Below, one piece after another: positions 11,148 through 23,590 of a DNA stretch of 64,000 bases (the first letter of the stretch is position 1; the number at the start of each line of letters is the position of its first letter). The notes below the pieces were generated by a model, which worked only from the letters and a program-made list of their open reading frames with translations, searched no databases and was not told the origin of the DNA. This DNA is from Vitis vinifera. Taxonomy: Eukaryota; Streptophyta; Magnoliopsida; Vitales; Vitaceae. Both the position numbers and the translations under genes were made by a program. The stretch is taken from contig NC_081813.1 in NCBI RefSeq assembly GCF_030704535.1, forward strand, positions 5,045,001-5,109,000, given 5' to 3'.

Positions 11148-11264
11148 AAAAGTACAACACCATATGGAATATATATATATATATATATATATATCATTAT
11201 ACATGGGGTTGTGTATGCAAGGAGTATAACACCATATGGAATAAGATAATGATTGATTCATTAA
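11148..11264. repeat. Resumption of the roughly 100-bp tandem array with an AT run
   Basis: This continues the units seen at 8221-8363 after the inserted element. It includes an (AT)n tract at about 11169-11193 and a nearly complete unit ending 'gattgattcatta', like the one ending at 8318. Confidence 0.65.
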
Positions 11265-11870
11265 AGTTGTACTCAGAAGTCATTTCTCCTTGAGGTTACC
11301 TCCAAATGCATCCATTACATAGGAAGAAACTAGACAATGAGAAAATTTTGCAAAAATACCAAATTAAAGTACTTGTGTGACACCAACATAACAAGTAATA
11401 TTCAAATTTAGTTAATTAATTCAATCCTGATGTGATTGGCAATTTGTTTCATCTTAGTGTTGGTCAGTGATTAAAAAAATCTAACAACTATAACTAGATT
11501 CCAAAACGATCCCCATCAAATAACAACTCATTATTCCTCAATGAAATATGGAGTTTTTTTTTTGCATAATTTAATGCACAAGGCCATCAAAATGCCAATG
11601 AGAGCCCATATTTTATATAGGTAGTCAATTTTATGAATAAGAGTTAGACAATCATTCAAGTGATCCTCAGGAGTCATTTTTCGTTGATGTTGCTTCCAAT
11701 GCATCCATACAAATACAAATATTAATTGGAAGAAGCCAAACATACTGAACACTACTGAATAAATAGTTGGTGCCACAACTATTCTCATCGAATAAAGATT
11801 CATGATATCCCAAGTAGAAGGCAAGGATCGATGCACTCTTTCTTATCGAATTAGTATTTCAACTTGAGTA
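11265..11870 (-). pseudogene. Remnants of an unrecognised membrane-protein-like exon
   Basis: The minus-strand frame 11836-11531 (101 codons) has two hydrophobic stretches (around residues 20-45 and 76-93). Between them is a Trp-Met-His-Trp-Lys then Thr-Pro-Glu-Asp-His-Leu segment. Related but broken sequence occurs on the minus strand at 11320-11270 and 18960-18790. The shared part reads roughly W-(M/A)-x-x-x-x then S/T-x-E-D-H. Three similar relics suggest an old gene family fragment copied with its surroundings. I do not recognise the family and see no splice signals that rescue it. Confidence 0.3.
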
Positions 11871-12067
11871 GCCTTCACTACTTTTCACTAATTTGAAGTT
11901 CCTCTTAATCTTCAAGATATTTTTATATACCAAATAGGTATCAAGACACCTTTCAAAGGGAAAATTCTCTATTATATACCAAAAAATTTATGAAATAAGG
12001 ATCAATGCAATTTTCTAATGGCATTAATTCGTAAATGATTTATAATAACAAGAAATAAACATTTAGT

Positions 12068-13062
12068 CAATGTTTTTAGAATTGGATGAGTCCTTGAACA
12101 AAAAAAGTAATCGGTTCATGGTTCACTGGTAAGACCGGTGATGTCATAAATAATAACTTATATATTATATAAAATTTTAAATAATTATAAGAAATTAAAA
12201 TGATATATAATTAAAAATTTTAATAATATTTTATTTTTATATTTGACGTATCAAATTAAATGATGAAGAGAAATATAAATATATTAATATTTTAATTTTT
12301 ATTAAATAGAAAATTTATAATATTTAAATATAAAGATATATTTAAAATGAAAAAAATGTAATATTTAATTTTATTTGCATGTCTTTTGTATTTTATTATT
12401 TTAAAATTATTATATTAATTAATTTATATTAATTTTTTAATTACATTATATAATTATTATAAAAATAAATGTGAAAGTGTTTTACACTTTTATACAATAA
12501 AAATTTGAAAAAAAAAATATTAATTTTGTTCTATAATTTTATTTGCAAATATAATACAATGAAAAAACTTCATAGCTTAATGGTTAAGCTTCAATTTTTA
12601 CACTTGAAGGTCTGAGCTCAAGCTCTCAAACTTGCAAATTTTTTTTCTTCTCACTAACTAATCCCACATGAAAATGGATAAAAAATATGTAGGGATTATG
12701 GGGTATAAAAGGCACACAAGAATCATTAACTTCTAAGACTAAAAGTTTATTAGGCTTGATGACAAATGAGTCGGATGAGCTCCTCATAGAGTAATTCGGT
12801 TCCCTTAGGAAATGTTGTCATTTTAGTACAAAATGCATCAAAATGTTTTTTTTACTTCAAAAAAAAAAAGGTGTTTTTTTGGCTTAAAAAAAGAGAAAAA
12901 ATAGGTTGAACCATCTGGTTTGCCGATCCAACTGTTGGTTCAATCGATTCAATTCTGGTTCAACCCTTGACCCACTCAATTAGTTGGATTGAACCAGAAC
13001 CATGATCGACCGGTGGTTGGACTGGTAAGATTGGTCGATTTGGTCAAGTTTTTAAAACCGTG
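12068..13062 (+). mobile_element. Non-autonomous DNA transposon-like repeat with CAATGTTTT ends
   Basis: It starts CAATGTTTTTAGAATTGG (12068). The right end near 13062, read on the minus strand, begins with an imperfect copy (CACGGTTTTAAAAACTTG), so these may be terminal inverted repeats. The first 285 bp (to about 12352) match the complement of 43438-43754 closely. A short relative with better ends lies at 27679-27919. No coding frame. The central part 12560-12640 is described under rejected items. Confidence 0.5.
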
Positions 13063-13521
13063 CATTTAACCATTCATCTTTTGGGGCCATGAGATTAAAA
13101 AAAAAAAAAAAAACCTACAAAACCAAGGGATCACACCTTAGAAAGGTTTTAACATGCCTTTTCATACCTAGGGCTTTGATTCTAGTTGTTGGAATATCTG
13201 AATTAATTCATTCCAAGCCATGGATCGTAGGGTGCATGCTACTAACATCTTAGATATACTAGATTTAAGCAACAAAAAACAATTATTAATAAAAAAAGAC
13301 ATATCTAGGCGGTGCTCAGAAAACAATACCTACAATCTAGATATTCCTGGATCGATTTTAGTCAATGAAAGTAATGATGCGGATCTCAAAACCTAATGAT
13401 CTTCCGCCTGATCACTCATTTGATCCTTGACAATTGTGTAGAGTGGCTATACACCTTGACATGAAAGAAAGGAGAAGGCTAGGCATTTGGATGATTGAAT
13501 AGTCTTAAAAGTTAGAGTTTA
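13063..13521. other. Non-coding interval
   Basis: AT-rich, with an A-homopolymer at about 13096-13113. No gene or recognised repeat boundary; it may be part of the repeat that begins at 13522. Confidence 0.3.
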
Positions 13522-14975
13522 TGTAGGGAATCCCAGATTTCTTTGTTCCCTATCCCACAATTAGGTTAGACGCATTGATTTCTTCCTAGTGCTCTAAATC
13601 ATAGTAATGGAAGAAAAAAAAACATATTTTAAACATACAAGATCTAGATTAATGGTTTAGAAACTTTTAGCTTTGATTTGGATCGATGTTCCCAAATCAA
13701 ATTTCCTTTTCGTGAAGATCAAGCCTAAAGTCTTCAAAAGTCTCATACAACCACAATCTTCCACTCAATGACTCTACCTCGATCCTTGACATACAAATGG
13801 CGAGGTGTTTGGGAGGGTGGAGGCTAAAACTCTATCTTTTTGGATGGTAAAAGACTGAAAAGTTAGCAACCTTAACCCTTAAGGGAGTATTTATAAGGTT
13901 TCCTACTAGGCTTAAGTGGCTTGAGCCTATCAAGGGCTTAGTCATTTAATCTAGCCCAAAAGGGTCATAATTGATTAATGTACCCAACAAGGTTGTCTAG
14001 TTAATCGATTGGCCTAATTCAAATATATTGTTCTGAACCCCTATGTAATCTTATGAAATTGCCAAAATGTTCTTATGCACATAAGTGAACCAAGAGATAG
14101 TCCAATCCTCAAATTGTGCCATCAAGGTATATGAGCTCAGACGGGGACCACTGGAATGCATAGGATAGAATTGGCTCCTTCATAATCCAATTGTGAAGTT
14201 GATTTAACATCCTATTATAGAAAATCAATTTCACTCAAGTGCCTTATGTAAATTACAATGAGATACTCAGTGCTCATGTTCGTGACTTGCTATCCATTGC
14301 ATATAGTCTTCCCATGAACTAATGTTTGTACTCTAACTACCTCTACTATTCTTGAGTTACATATCCTCCTATTATATGACTAACTAACATATTTTAGCTA
14401 TTCAAGAGCTTATGTTGAGTTCCAGTTAAGGAACTACTATGACTATAGTTTACATGAATACACCTCTTTAGAATCATTTAAGGGAACATAATGTCTCAAT
14501 CCTATGAGATATTATGGTACTTCTATTAAGAATACATGTTGTTATTAGCTTCCATCAATAGTGACCCAATCCATGGGGAATATATGATCACCTTAAGACT
14601 TATACATAAGTCAAAACCATTGCTAACTTCGACACAAACTCAATATTCTCTCAAAGTTGAGAGATAACACAATGTAGTAGCTTGGTGAGGTCATGATTAT
14701 CTATAACCTTATGTCATGACTCATATAGTTCATGTCCAATGTGTAATCATACACACTAGTACGCTCACCATGGGAAATCTTGATAGCCAAGACCAATTAT
14801 CTTTCCAATTAGGAGGTAACACTACAACCTCTAATGGTTTGTCTAAGCTTAGGAACTGGGTGTAAACAAATCATTTTCTTACAAGGAATACTTGACTTGG
14901 ATATTTCGTGCAATTCCTAAGGCACCTAAGTCACAAACAATGCAAGAGATGTAGGTCATAATTCTTATAAGGTAC
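13522..14975. repeat. Long non-coding repeat, copy 1
   Basis: From TGTAGGGAATC at 13522 the sequence parallels 38197-40140 for about 1.45 kb. Shared landmarks include 'gatccttgacatacaaatg', 'aaggtttcc/cccactaggcttaa', 'gacccaatcc' and 'caattaggaggta'. It is many times interrupted by stops in all frames. The size and TG start suggest a long LTR or LARD-type element, but no primer-binding site was found, so the class is uncertain. Confidence 0.55.
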
Positions 14976-15856
14976 AATGCATGAATATATTTTTATAAAG
15001 TTTTTCACTAGACAAATAAACTCCAAACTAAGTAATACTAAATGCGTTTGATTTATTAATGAGTTTAGTAATTTGTAAACATAACTTAAAACTTATGAAA
15101 ATTATTATAAGTTTCATATTATTTACATAAAAGGCTTTCAATAATTTTGATGACTTTTTAAAAATAAATTATCTATCATGAAAACTTCCAAAAACTTTAT
15201 TTATTCACTAAATTGGAATAGTTGTACTTATAAGGAATATCAAATTTTATAAAGACTTTAAAATAATAGAATCTTCCCTTAATATAGAAACTCAAGTCCT
15301 TAAAGATCTCAAAAATAGAAGCTTTGAAAAGAAAAGATCTTCTAAGGATTCTATAGAAAAAAAAACTAGATTCTCTGACAATTTTAAAAAAACTTTCCAT
15401 ATAAAAAAAATTCTTTAATAGTAACACCATTCCAATTTTAAATAAAACTTTAATTTGAAAATAACCTTTTCATGAAAATTTATTTTCCATAAGAAAATCC
15501 AAAATTAGCAACTTTGAAAGCACTTTTCATCACATGCAACATAACAATGTGCATAATATATACATATATATATATTCAAAAAGAGATCTCATGGTCAAGG
15601 GATATTTTTCACAACTTTCCAATTGTGAATAAGAGCCATTGGTTTTCAACTTGCCATAACTTGACACCAATATTTGAACAACAAAAATATAGTTACTAGC
15701 AAGTAAATTATAAGTAAGACGAATAAGTAAACCATAGAGATTTGCATTAACACCCTTCCTCAGGTGTAGCCTCCTATTTTTGGGCTTACATGTAGGTTTA
15801 ATAAATTGGGTAAATAGTTATGCAATGGTGAGGTTCAAAAACCTGACCTCTCACAT
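14976..15856. other. AT-rich interval without genes
   Basis: Short poly-A and poly-T rich segments and a (TA)n at about 15559-15573. Two open frames of about 60-77 codons (15197-15430 minus, 15514-15699 plus) are low-complexity and carry no recognisable motif. Confidence 0.4.
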
Positions 15857-16185
15857 GGCCCTAATACCATGTTGGATTACCAATTGTCCTAAAACCCTAA
15901 GTTTGTAGGATTTAAGCTCACAATGTATATCATACACTCTAATACACCTTTTATCAAACCTTCTGAATAATCCTAACCATAATATTTATATAATTTCCTT
16001 GTCCAATAGATCAATATTGTATCTCCCTTTTAGGGAATTGACTTTGCATAGTCTTCTTAAATATGTTGGCATTTTATTTGAGTTTTACTTGGCTTTGGTC
16101 CTCCTTCAAACAATGCTTTTTCATTTCTCCTTTTTCTTCCCATTCTTTTGCTTGTCATCCCTTGGTTCCATGCATTTTCAACGAG
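15857..16185 (-). mobile_element. LTR edge with primer-binding site
   Basis: On the minus strand, AATCCAACA (complement of 15870-15878) is followed directly by TGGTATTAGGGCC (15869-15857), like the end of an LTR and its tRNA-Met primer site. About 100 bp further on the minus strand is a purine run (GAGGAAGGGTGTTA, near 15760) that could be a polypurine tract, so this may be a very short TRIM. I could not match a second LTR, so only the edge is claimed. Confidence 0.35.
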
Positions 16186-16744
16186 CTAGTTGAAGTTTCA
16201 AATGACCTAATCCATATTTTTTCTTTCTTTTCTTCTCGTTCTTTTTTTTTTTTTTTGTAATTTTTTTTAGTTTATGGTCATCTTGTTTATTTAGTGTGTG
16301 TACGTGTGTTTTCTAAAAATGTGCACAGTTAAGGAGCCAAATTTTGTGGCATATGCATAGAGCACATAGAAGATGCAATGAAATTAAAGAAAACTATTTT
16401 AACTTCCACAGTTTGGATCCTAAAATCTTCCTTGTGCAAGTTTTGACATGCCCTTTTGAGAAACCAAACTAGTTGTGGAGTTTACAGAATGTATAGACGG
16501 GGGCAACTCAATTAAGATTAGTTTTAGCCAGCTGCTTATACCCCATGTACTTTTGGTAGTGCATACAAAAGCACAAAACTGTAAAAAATGTGTAACCCAA
16601 TAAAAGCCATTATTAGGGTTCTGACAAGTCCCCTCAAGAAACTAAAGAAAGTGAACCATGCACATTAACAGAACTGCAGTACTAGAAAACCCTGAAATCA
16701 CACACAGTATATGTGTATATATATAACATAGAGTTTCTTTGGAT

Positions 16745-17942
16745 CAAAGAAATCTTCAACAACGCCTCAGTAGGCTTTAAGAGCACCCTCAGGATTTCGA
16801 CCTTCTTCTGTGAAAAGGAAATGAGTAAGTCAATATGATCAAATGACTTGAACTGCAATGGGTGGTGGTCATCAAATAGCTCTTCTGTTATCTTTATCAA
16901 CCCTTTGGTGAATGAGAACAGCCTGAGTGAGTATCTTGCTTCATTCCCCTTCATAATGACTTGATGTTTGGGAGGATGTATCTTGCTAAACATACTTCTC
17001 TTCAGCTAAATTATAATTCCAAAACTGTGACATACTTTAGTATCAAATTCATCAAAATTGTGTTCCTTGTCTTTTGGTAGATGTGTTCTTGAGATTTTTA
17101 TTACATAATTTTGGGTTTCGGGAAGAGGAAATTGAAAACATATAAATAATGATCTATCACTGGATATCATATAGTGAAGATTAGACTCACCATGAATAAT
17201 TCACCTGCCCTGACTAAAAAGACTGGGAGTGAGGGGGCTCATACCCAATCCACTTGCTATCCTTTGTTTCTATCTCCAACCCATTGACTTGATTTTGATG
17301 AAGTATACTCATTAAACTTTTAGTCGGAATGAGGGGGGGAAAGCTATGTTAGTCTCACTCATCTTGGGGACTCTATATTTCAAGGATCTAATTAGGCAAG
17401 TATCTGATGCAATGTGAGTCATTCTCTATACCATAGCTTTCTATACCATTCTCATCACTGCCTGTTCTTAATCAGCGAGTAGCTTTGAATAGGAATGCAC
17501 ATTTTGACTGATCAAGAAGGAAGAAAAATATATGAAAGTGAAATGAATAAGTGTAAAGACTTAGAGCGGGGTAACATATTAAACCATTCCAGATATGCTC
17601 ATTTCCTGCTGGCCACATGACCTTTGCAAAAATTTGAATTAATTTCTTACAGTTATTGATGCCCAGGCGTTGATGAAGAGAAGCAACAGGGCGTTATAGA
17701 GTATATACATGGTAAGGCTTATCAATAATGTTTTGGTTCTTAGTTGATTTGTATCAGGAGATCGAACAACTCTCCCATTGCAGCAAAGACTGTGTCGTGA
17801 ACTCCTAACCAATGTTTATCATAGACTGCCATGAAACAGCCAAGAATCTGTACCAGTCTTCAAATTTTCCTTGGAGAAGTCTAGGATCGATAGGAATCTT
17901 TGGAAGTATCTCCAAACTGATGATCCTAGATTTTTTAGTTTT
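16745..17942 (-). pseudogene. Decayed copy of the AOP-like dioxygenase gene
   Basis: All three exons of the 5094-6376 gene are recognisable at about 17940-17585, 17510-17190 and 16995-16770. The copy is dead. The positions of the ATGs at codons 7 and 11 of the intact gene are changed, and exon 1 has lost a block around the 'ACNNVRHALEEYG' region. In exon 2 the HxD motif (His-Ser-Asp) is followed at once by a stop and then a frame shift. The exon 3 acceptor and first codons are rearranged, and exon 3 has a frame shift near 16810. Exon 3 still has Arg-Tyr-Ser. Flanks on both sides match those of the intact gene, so it arose by segmental duplication and not by retroposition. Confidence 0.85.
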
Positions 17943-18577
17943 ACCAAGCAAGTTTGAGGGCTCTTGAGATAAAATGGATAAATTGATTTTAATTGTTCAT
18001 GTTATTTACAGACTCAAATCCATGCAAATGAGATCACATTTCTTAATTATTTATGTTATACAGTTCAATTGATGCTCCTGTGCCATGACATAACAAATGA
18101 GGTCACATATAGTTACAGGCAAGTAAACTATAAGTTAGATGAATCCATCAATTGATCCGCATGCTCTGAAATTATTTATTTATTTATTTTCAATTTCATG
18201 GGTGATTGCTCTTTGTTCAGTCTGAAGTTTATTTTATCTTTTTGGTCATAAATCTTTTGCCCCTACCATAACTAACTTGTAAGTTGAAAACAATATCATA
18301 ATCTATAGCATCAATCCAAATCTATAAACCTCCAAATCCGGAATATTTTACTCTTGTCAGGAGCTCCATGGATGTTTGTGTGTTGGAAGAGCATCTTGCC
18401 TGTGGGACCTTAGCTACATGTCTATTATGATCAGATGCAGCCATATTGAGATGGACCAAGACTTTGTTAGGACTTGTCAATGCCATGGCAACCAAAATTT
18501 TACTCTCTCCAACCCTATTGTATGATTGAATCTTTTAACATGACATACTGCATAAATGTAATCAATGTTATGCTATT
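17943..18577. other. Upstream flank of the dioxygenase pseudogene
   Basis: Matches 6376-7000 in order, including the decayed promoter patch near 17990 and the 'aacttgtaagttgaaaacaat' block at about 18270. No gene. Confidence 0.5.
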
Positions 18578-18790
18578 GTGACCTGTAGGATAACCCAACC
18601 AGAAAAATGGAAAGAAAGAGTAGCTAGCATTTTCTATTTTGATGTGGGAGCTCCCATTGTGGTAACAGGAACCTTGATTGCAAGCTTGCAATTACTTTTA
18701 GGGTTTGGAGGTCATACATTTTTGTTAGTACATATCCATGTCAATGTGAATCGGTATAGTAAATGCATCTGAAATAAGGCATTAGAAAAT
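18578..18790 (+). other. Unassigned open frame after a possible splice acceptor
   Basis: A 64-codon frame with a hydrophobic stretch of about 35 residues, preceded by a pyrimidine-poor 'ctgtag' acceptor-like site. I recognise no family. The minus strand just to the right holds the broken relative of the 11.5-kb membrane-like relic, so a chance frame beside that relic is as likely as an exon. Confidence 0.15.
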
Positions 18791-18959
18791 AACTCCAGTG
18801 GTCCTCAGAAATCATGTTTTTTCCTTGATGTCAGCCTCCAAATCCGTCCACAGGCTTGCATGCTAGCCCACAGAAACAAAAAAGATAGAAAAATCTAGGA
18901 AAAAAAAATACTGGACTAAACAAGCAGTAGAGCCAAACCCCACTAATCATACTCATCAA

Positions 18960-21000
18960 ATTAGTTATTTAAATCAAATTTTAAGTTATTTAACTCAAAT
19001 CTTTATGATTAGATATATATTACATTTTATGCAATTATTGAGCATAGTCTATTTGTTTTAATGTGGTCCCAAAATATAATTTAGACTTATAATTCTACAA
19101 CCCATGAAAATGACTTTCTTTTCAAGGTCTTAGCGTTAAAGAAGCATCCAACTCTTGCTTGGCTGTGGCTCAATTCTAAGAACAATGAGAAAATAAAAAA
19201 AGAGTTTGAAGGAATATCAATATGTGATGTATTGTTCTGATGGAATGGAAAAGGAATCTGATGGAAATTGTGGGAAAACTTTTGCATTTTGAGATGACTC
19301 TTCTGTTAAAAAATGGTTGAAAAGACTGGAGAAATTTTTTTGATTTGCTTTCTTGTTTTCTTTCCTTGAGTTTTTGAGGACCAAGCAGGCCTCAACGATC
19401 AGATGGAAAATGATAATTTTCCTTAACATTTTTTCTCTTTTATTAATACTGGTCCCGACCTATCATAACCTAAATGAAGGAACCTTCTATCGTGCATGGT
19501 ACCTCACCCATTGAGGCGATTGAAGGGGCACACAAGATCAAGATAAAGTAATCATTGTATTGAATATATGCCTCAATGGACACTACAGATTTTTATTTAG
19601 TTTTTTTATGCAGGTGATTGTCATCACTAATCATCACATATTTTTCTCTCAATAACTTAACATTCTTGCAGATCTGATTTGCCCTCATTGTCAGGACTCT
19701 GCTTCACGAAGCTCCACACTGATGCCTTCAGTGAGTTCAACTACCCTTCTAAAGTTCCATTGCTTTGTTTTTTTTCAAAATCTTCATCCATATAGTAAAA
19801 CATCTCAAGCAGTCTACCCATAAGGTCAATTCTTTGGTACCAAATGATAGGATCAAGTTTCAGAATCATTGTGAAAATAAAATAAAAACCGAAAATGAGC
19901 GAGAAATTAAGAGCCCGATTTAACCTAAAATTAAATGAAACACAATTGAAATTCATTATGCCTCTGTCAAAGTCCACACAATATTCAAATACCATAAATT
20001 GAAATAAAATCAAAAGTAATTCCTCTTGATACTACAAAGGGAGGAGAATATCCTCCTTTATCTGGTGGAAGGTCTTTCAAGCCAATTTGTCTTCTTTCCC
20101 TTCATTTATCTCGCGTTGCATGGGCATTTAGGGTTCAAGAAAATGTCAAAATACAGATTAAAATTAGCATTTGATTTCTGAGTGTAGTCAACATTGGCAA
20201 GCATCATTATGTTGTAGCTGGAGATCGTCCATATTCAATGATAGTGCTTTGATGTTGTATTAGGTTGCTGAGAAAGATACGGGAAAACTATAGAAAATAA
20301 TAAAGTAGAGAAGTTGGAATAATAGCATATTAGAAATAATTTTGAAAAATGAAAATATATCAAAGTTGAAAAGATGTCTTTCAAAAGGTGTTACATAAAC
20401 GGGTAAGTATTGAAGTGATGCAACCTAAATTGAATGGATGCAACCCTAAATCAAAGGGTGCTTTGAAATCTATATATAGGGTTAAGGAATGGTAATTTTA
20501 TTTATTCATTTAATCACAAAATTATTCTATTCTTTCCATTCTTACACATTTTTCAGCTTCTATTTTCGTCTTGCATCAAAATTCATATATAATATTATTC
20601 TGCAGAAACAATATATAGATTCCTGACAAGCTTGCTATATTTTGAGAGTATTTGAGGACTGCTTTCATCAGGACCGTACAATTCAAGCAAACAAACATAA
20701 CTTCGTTGTGTTATTTTCTTTGTACGTGCACTTTGTACTATTTCAACTTCAATATTTTTGGATTAACAATTTTAATCCAATAAATTAAGATGTGGAAATG
20801 ATACCACTGTTGTCTCTTTGTGACTATGCTATTCATTTTGTTAAGTTAAAGAAATTTGATGGTGGTAACTTCAAGTGTTGGTAGAAATGTTTTATTTTCT
20901 ACCACAAGTAATATGGTTTATTTGCTTACTACACAAAATCCACGAGAATGAGAAGTTGAAACTTGGACAAAAACTCATGCATGCTAAAAATGTTGGCAAG
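18960..21000. other. Non-coding interval with short unassigned frames
   Basis: Includes minus-strand frames of 66-90 codons (19087-19429, 19741-20013) with low complexity and no motif I can name. Sequence around 19600-19740 has two 'tgcag' acceptor-like sites but no matching exon structure. I cannot assign anything here. Confidence 0.3.
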
Positions 21001-21572
21001 TTATAGGGAATTATAGAGTATTCACTTGCATAGGTTATAACTTCTTAACAATAATAACAACCTCTTAATGATAATAACATTCTAACGAGAACAATAATAA
21101 TCTAAGAACATCCAACCAAAATGACACCCCAAATATGATGTGAAAAAAATCCGTCAAAGGGAGGTAAAAAATTAACCATGGATTCTTCAATTTCAGTAAA
21201 AATGGGGATATAAATAAATTCTCATTTGTTTCTTCACCTTGATAACAAGTGGAAATGATTATTAATACTTGAAATGGGCATCTATCACCTCATAAAACAA
21301 TGAACAAGAAAAGAAATCGTACTGTAGGAATTTCTCCAAAAGGTTGATGAAAAAACTTGTATCTTCACCCTTAAGCCCTAGAATAGTGCCCAAAAAACAA
21401 CTTTATTTACTTCTTCCCTTTTTTCTCTACCACTTTTCACCACATTCCAAAGCCTTAATGCTATTTATATTTAGGCTTAGAGAATACGTAAATAAAATTA
21501 ACCCAATATACACATGGGCCTAGGAAACTTTTCATGGGCTTAGATAAAGTTAGCTCAACAATCCCCCCCTAT
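21000..21572 (-). repeat. Polypurine tract and probable 3' LTR of an antisense copia element
   Basis: On the minus strand AGGGGGGGAT (complement of 21561-21570) precedes TGTTGAGCTAACTTT starting at 21560. That is the expected arrangement of polypurine tract and 3' LTR for the copia relic at 21700-22270. An internal TATA-like CTAAATATAAATAG at about 21463-21477 fits an LTR promoter. The far end of the LTR, somewhere near 21000, is not defined. Confidence 0.45.
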
Positions 21573-21699
21573 ATTATATGAGGGACGGATGTCAATCTAT
21601 AACTCCATCACATAGAGTTCAAACATGCTATGCCAATGTGTAACTAAAGATTTAATTCCACTTGGGAACCACTTTTGTGCTTTAGGCATTCTTATTTGT

Positions 21700-22270
21700 G
21701 TGAATCTTCTTCAACTTATAAATCAATTTAGCATTGTGCCCAATAATAAGAATGTCATCAACATATACTAATATCTTAAAACCATCAAGAAAATATTTCT
21801 TGAAGTAGACTCAAGAATATGCTTTGGTTCTTAGAAAGTCATGCCTCATCATTAACGAGTCGAACTTCTTGTACCATCTTGAAGCTTGCTTCAACCCATA
21901 AAGACTTTTCTTCAATTTGTAGACCAAGTGTTCTTTCCCTTTTACTACAAAACCCTTTGGTTACTCTATCTAATTTCTTCCTCCAAATTACTATGAAAAA
22001 AAGTTGTTTTCACATCCATCTGCTTAAGCTCAAGATTCAAACTAGCCACTAACCTAAATGCAACTTTAATGGGATTCATCTTCACTATTAGGGATAAAAT
22101 TTCATCAAAATCCAAACCCTTTTTCTACCCAAAGCCCTTAACAACCAACCAAGCCTTATATTTTGCTAGCTTTCCACTGTTGTCTATTTTCAACTTGAAC
22201 ACTCATTTGTTTTTCAATGTTTTTCTTCCATTTAGGAAGTTATACCAACTCATAGGTTTCATTTTTCTAC
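21700..22270 (-). mobile_element. Copia reverse transcriptase relic
   Basis: On the minus strand, in order, one can read a Lys-Ala-Trp-Leu-Val-Val-Lys-Gly motif (about 22160), Met-Asp-Val-Lys-Thr-Thr-Phe (about 22000), Lys-Ser-Leu-Tyr-Gly-Leu-Lys-Gln-Ala (21909-21884) and the catalytic Tyr-Val-Asp-Asp (21765-21754). These are the conserved copia RT blocks. Stops and shifts separate them. RNase H is missing: only about 180 bp separates the active site from the polypurine tract. Confidence 0.75.
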
Positions 22271-22279
22271 AAGAAATCC

Positions 22280-23195
22280 ATCATCTTAACCAATTGCTAC
22301 TATCCTTATGAGACTTAACTTCCTAAAAATTATGCAACTCCTTTTCATCAATAACTAACATGTACTTAGAGGAAAGATATATAGTAAAAGGATTATGCTT
22401 TGTAGTAGACCTCCTAGCTTGGGATAGCAAATCCTCTTGATGAGGTGATTACTCTCCTGCTACACATGCTTAACTAACTCATGTGTAAGTATGTCACTTG
22501 CACCATCATCTCAATGGCACGAGGATGTATCAATCCATTGCCTAATGTAGGCAATAACCGTTTTGTTTATTTTTTTCCATTTCAAATAAAAAATATCCTT
22601 CTACCTCGCTTCTTCGCTTTCAAGAGTATATGACAAATCTTTTGATATAAGGCATTGTATACTTTTTTTTTTTTTTTTGTGGGTTACACTCCTTTGAAGA
22701 TTTAAGGTTGTAAAATTAACCTAAAATTAAATAGGTAAATATGGGTAAGTAAAGTGAGAATAATGACATAAAAGACATAAAGTAGACTTATGGAAATTAG
22801 GAATAAAATTAATTTGGAAAGGAATTTTAAATTGAGAATTTAAAAAGAAAAATCTTTCCAATAATAAAATTAATTTAGAAAATTATTTTAAATTGAGAAT
22901 TAAAAAAAAAATCATTTCAAATCTTTTGAGAAGTTTTGAAAGGAATTTAAATTAAGAATTTTAGAAGAAAAATATTTTGAAACTTAAAATATAAAATCTT
23001 TCCAAATATTTCTATATTCTTAAGTTTCTAAATTGTTTTTTTGGTAAAATATGATTTCTAAATTGATTCCAAGTCCATTTTCTTTCTCTAATGTATATCT
23101 ATTAGAAAAGTTCTCTCAAGAACTCATGCACCTAAACTTTTCGGCCATTATTCTTTGTGCTTAACCCGAAACTTTAAAAAAGTTCATGATTCTTT
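22280..23195. other. Upstream debris of the copia relic
   Basis: AT-rich, with a T homopolymer at about 22662-22678 and A-rich blocks that repeat 'gaattttaaattgagaattt' with variation at 22820-22970. No gene. The region should have held the integrase part of the antisense copia element, but I cannot read it. Confidence 0.35.
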
Positions 23196-23199
23196 TTCT

Positions 23200-23590
23200 T
23201 TTGTTCATGAGAAGGATTCACATCCCCTCAAGGCATTGATGAGTCCATTAAGGAGCACGATGGTGTTATGTCATGAACGTGAGATCATGTGGAGGTTTTG
23301 GAGTGTAAACCTAAGGGTGTAGCAATCATTAGGTAAATTTGTATACTTCTTTTTCATATTTAATAGTTGTTAGTTCTATGGTTTCTAACCTCATGGTTTG
23401 TATATCTGTATAGTCTCTAGAAGACTTTATTAGTAGTTTTCCACATAAATTGTTGTCTCTTGGTGTGACTAAATTTCTCTACTTCATATCTAATTCTTAA
23501 AATAAATTTTAAATTAAAATTTTGGGCTAAAAAGAAATAACTATCTATTCAACCCCTCTCTTGGTATTCCATAAGATCGATCTAAACTTT
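23200..23590 (+). repeat. Relative of the LTR at 1290-1640
   Basis: Shares with 1290-1640 the order 'cacatcccctcaa', 'ggtgttatg/c', 'aggtaaatttgt', 'ttttccacata' and 'ttgggctaaaaa', ending in a C-rich 'cttattcaacccctc'-like tail. Probably the right part of an LTR of the same family. Confidence 0.45.

Noticed and set aside
12560-12640. tRNA- or SINE-like stretch ('tagcttaatggttaagc' and 'ggtctgagctcaagctc')
   Set aside because: It loosely resembles A and B boxes but has no acceptor stem or anticodon arm. The resemblance is too weak to call a tRNA or SINE.
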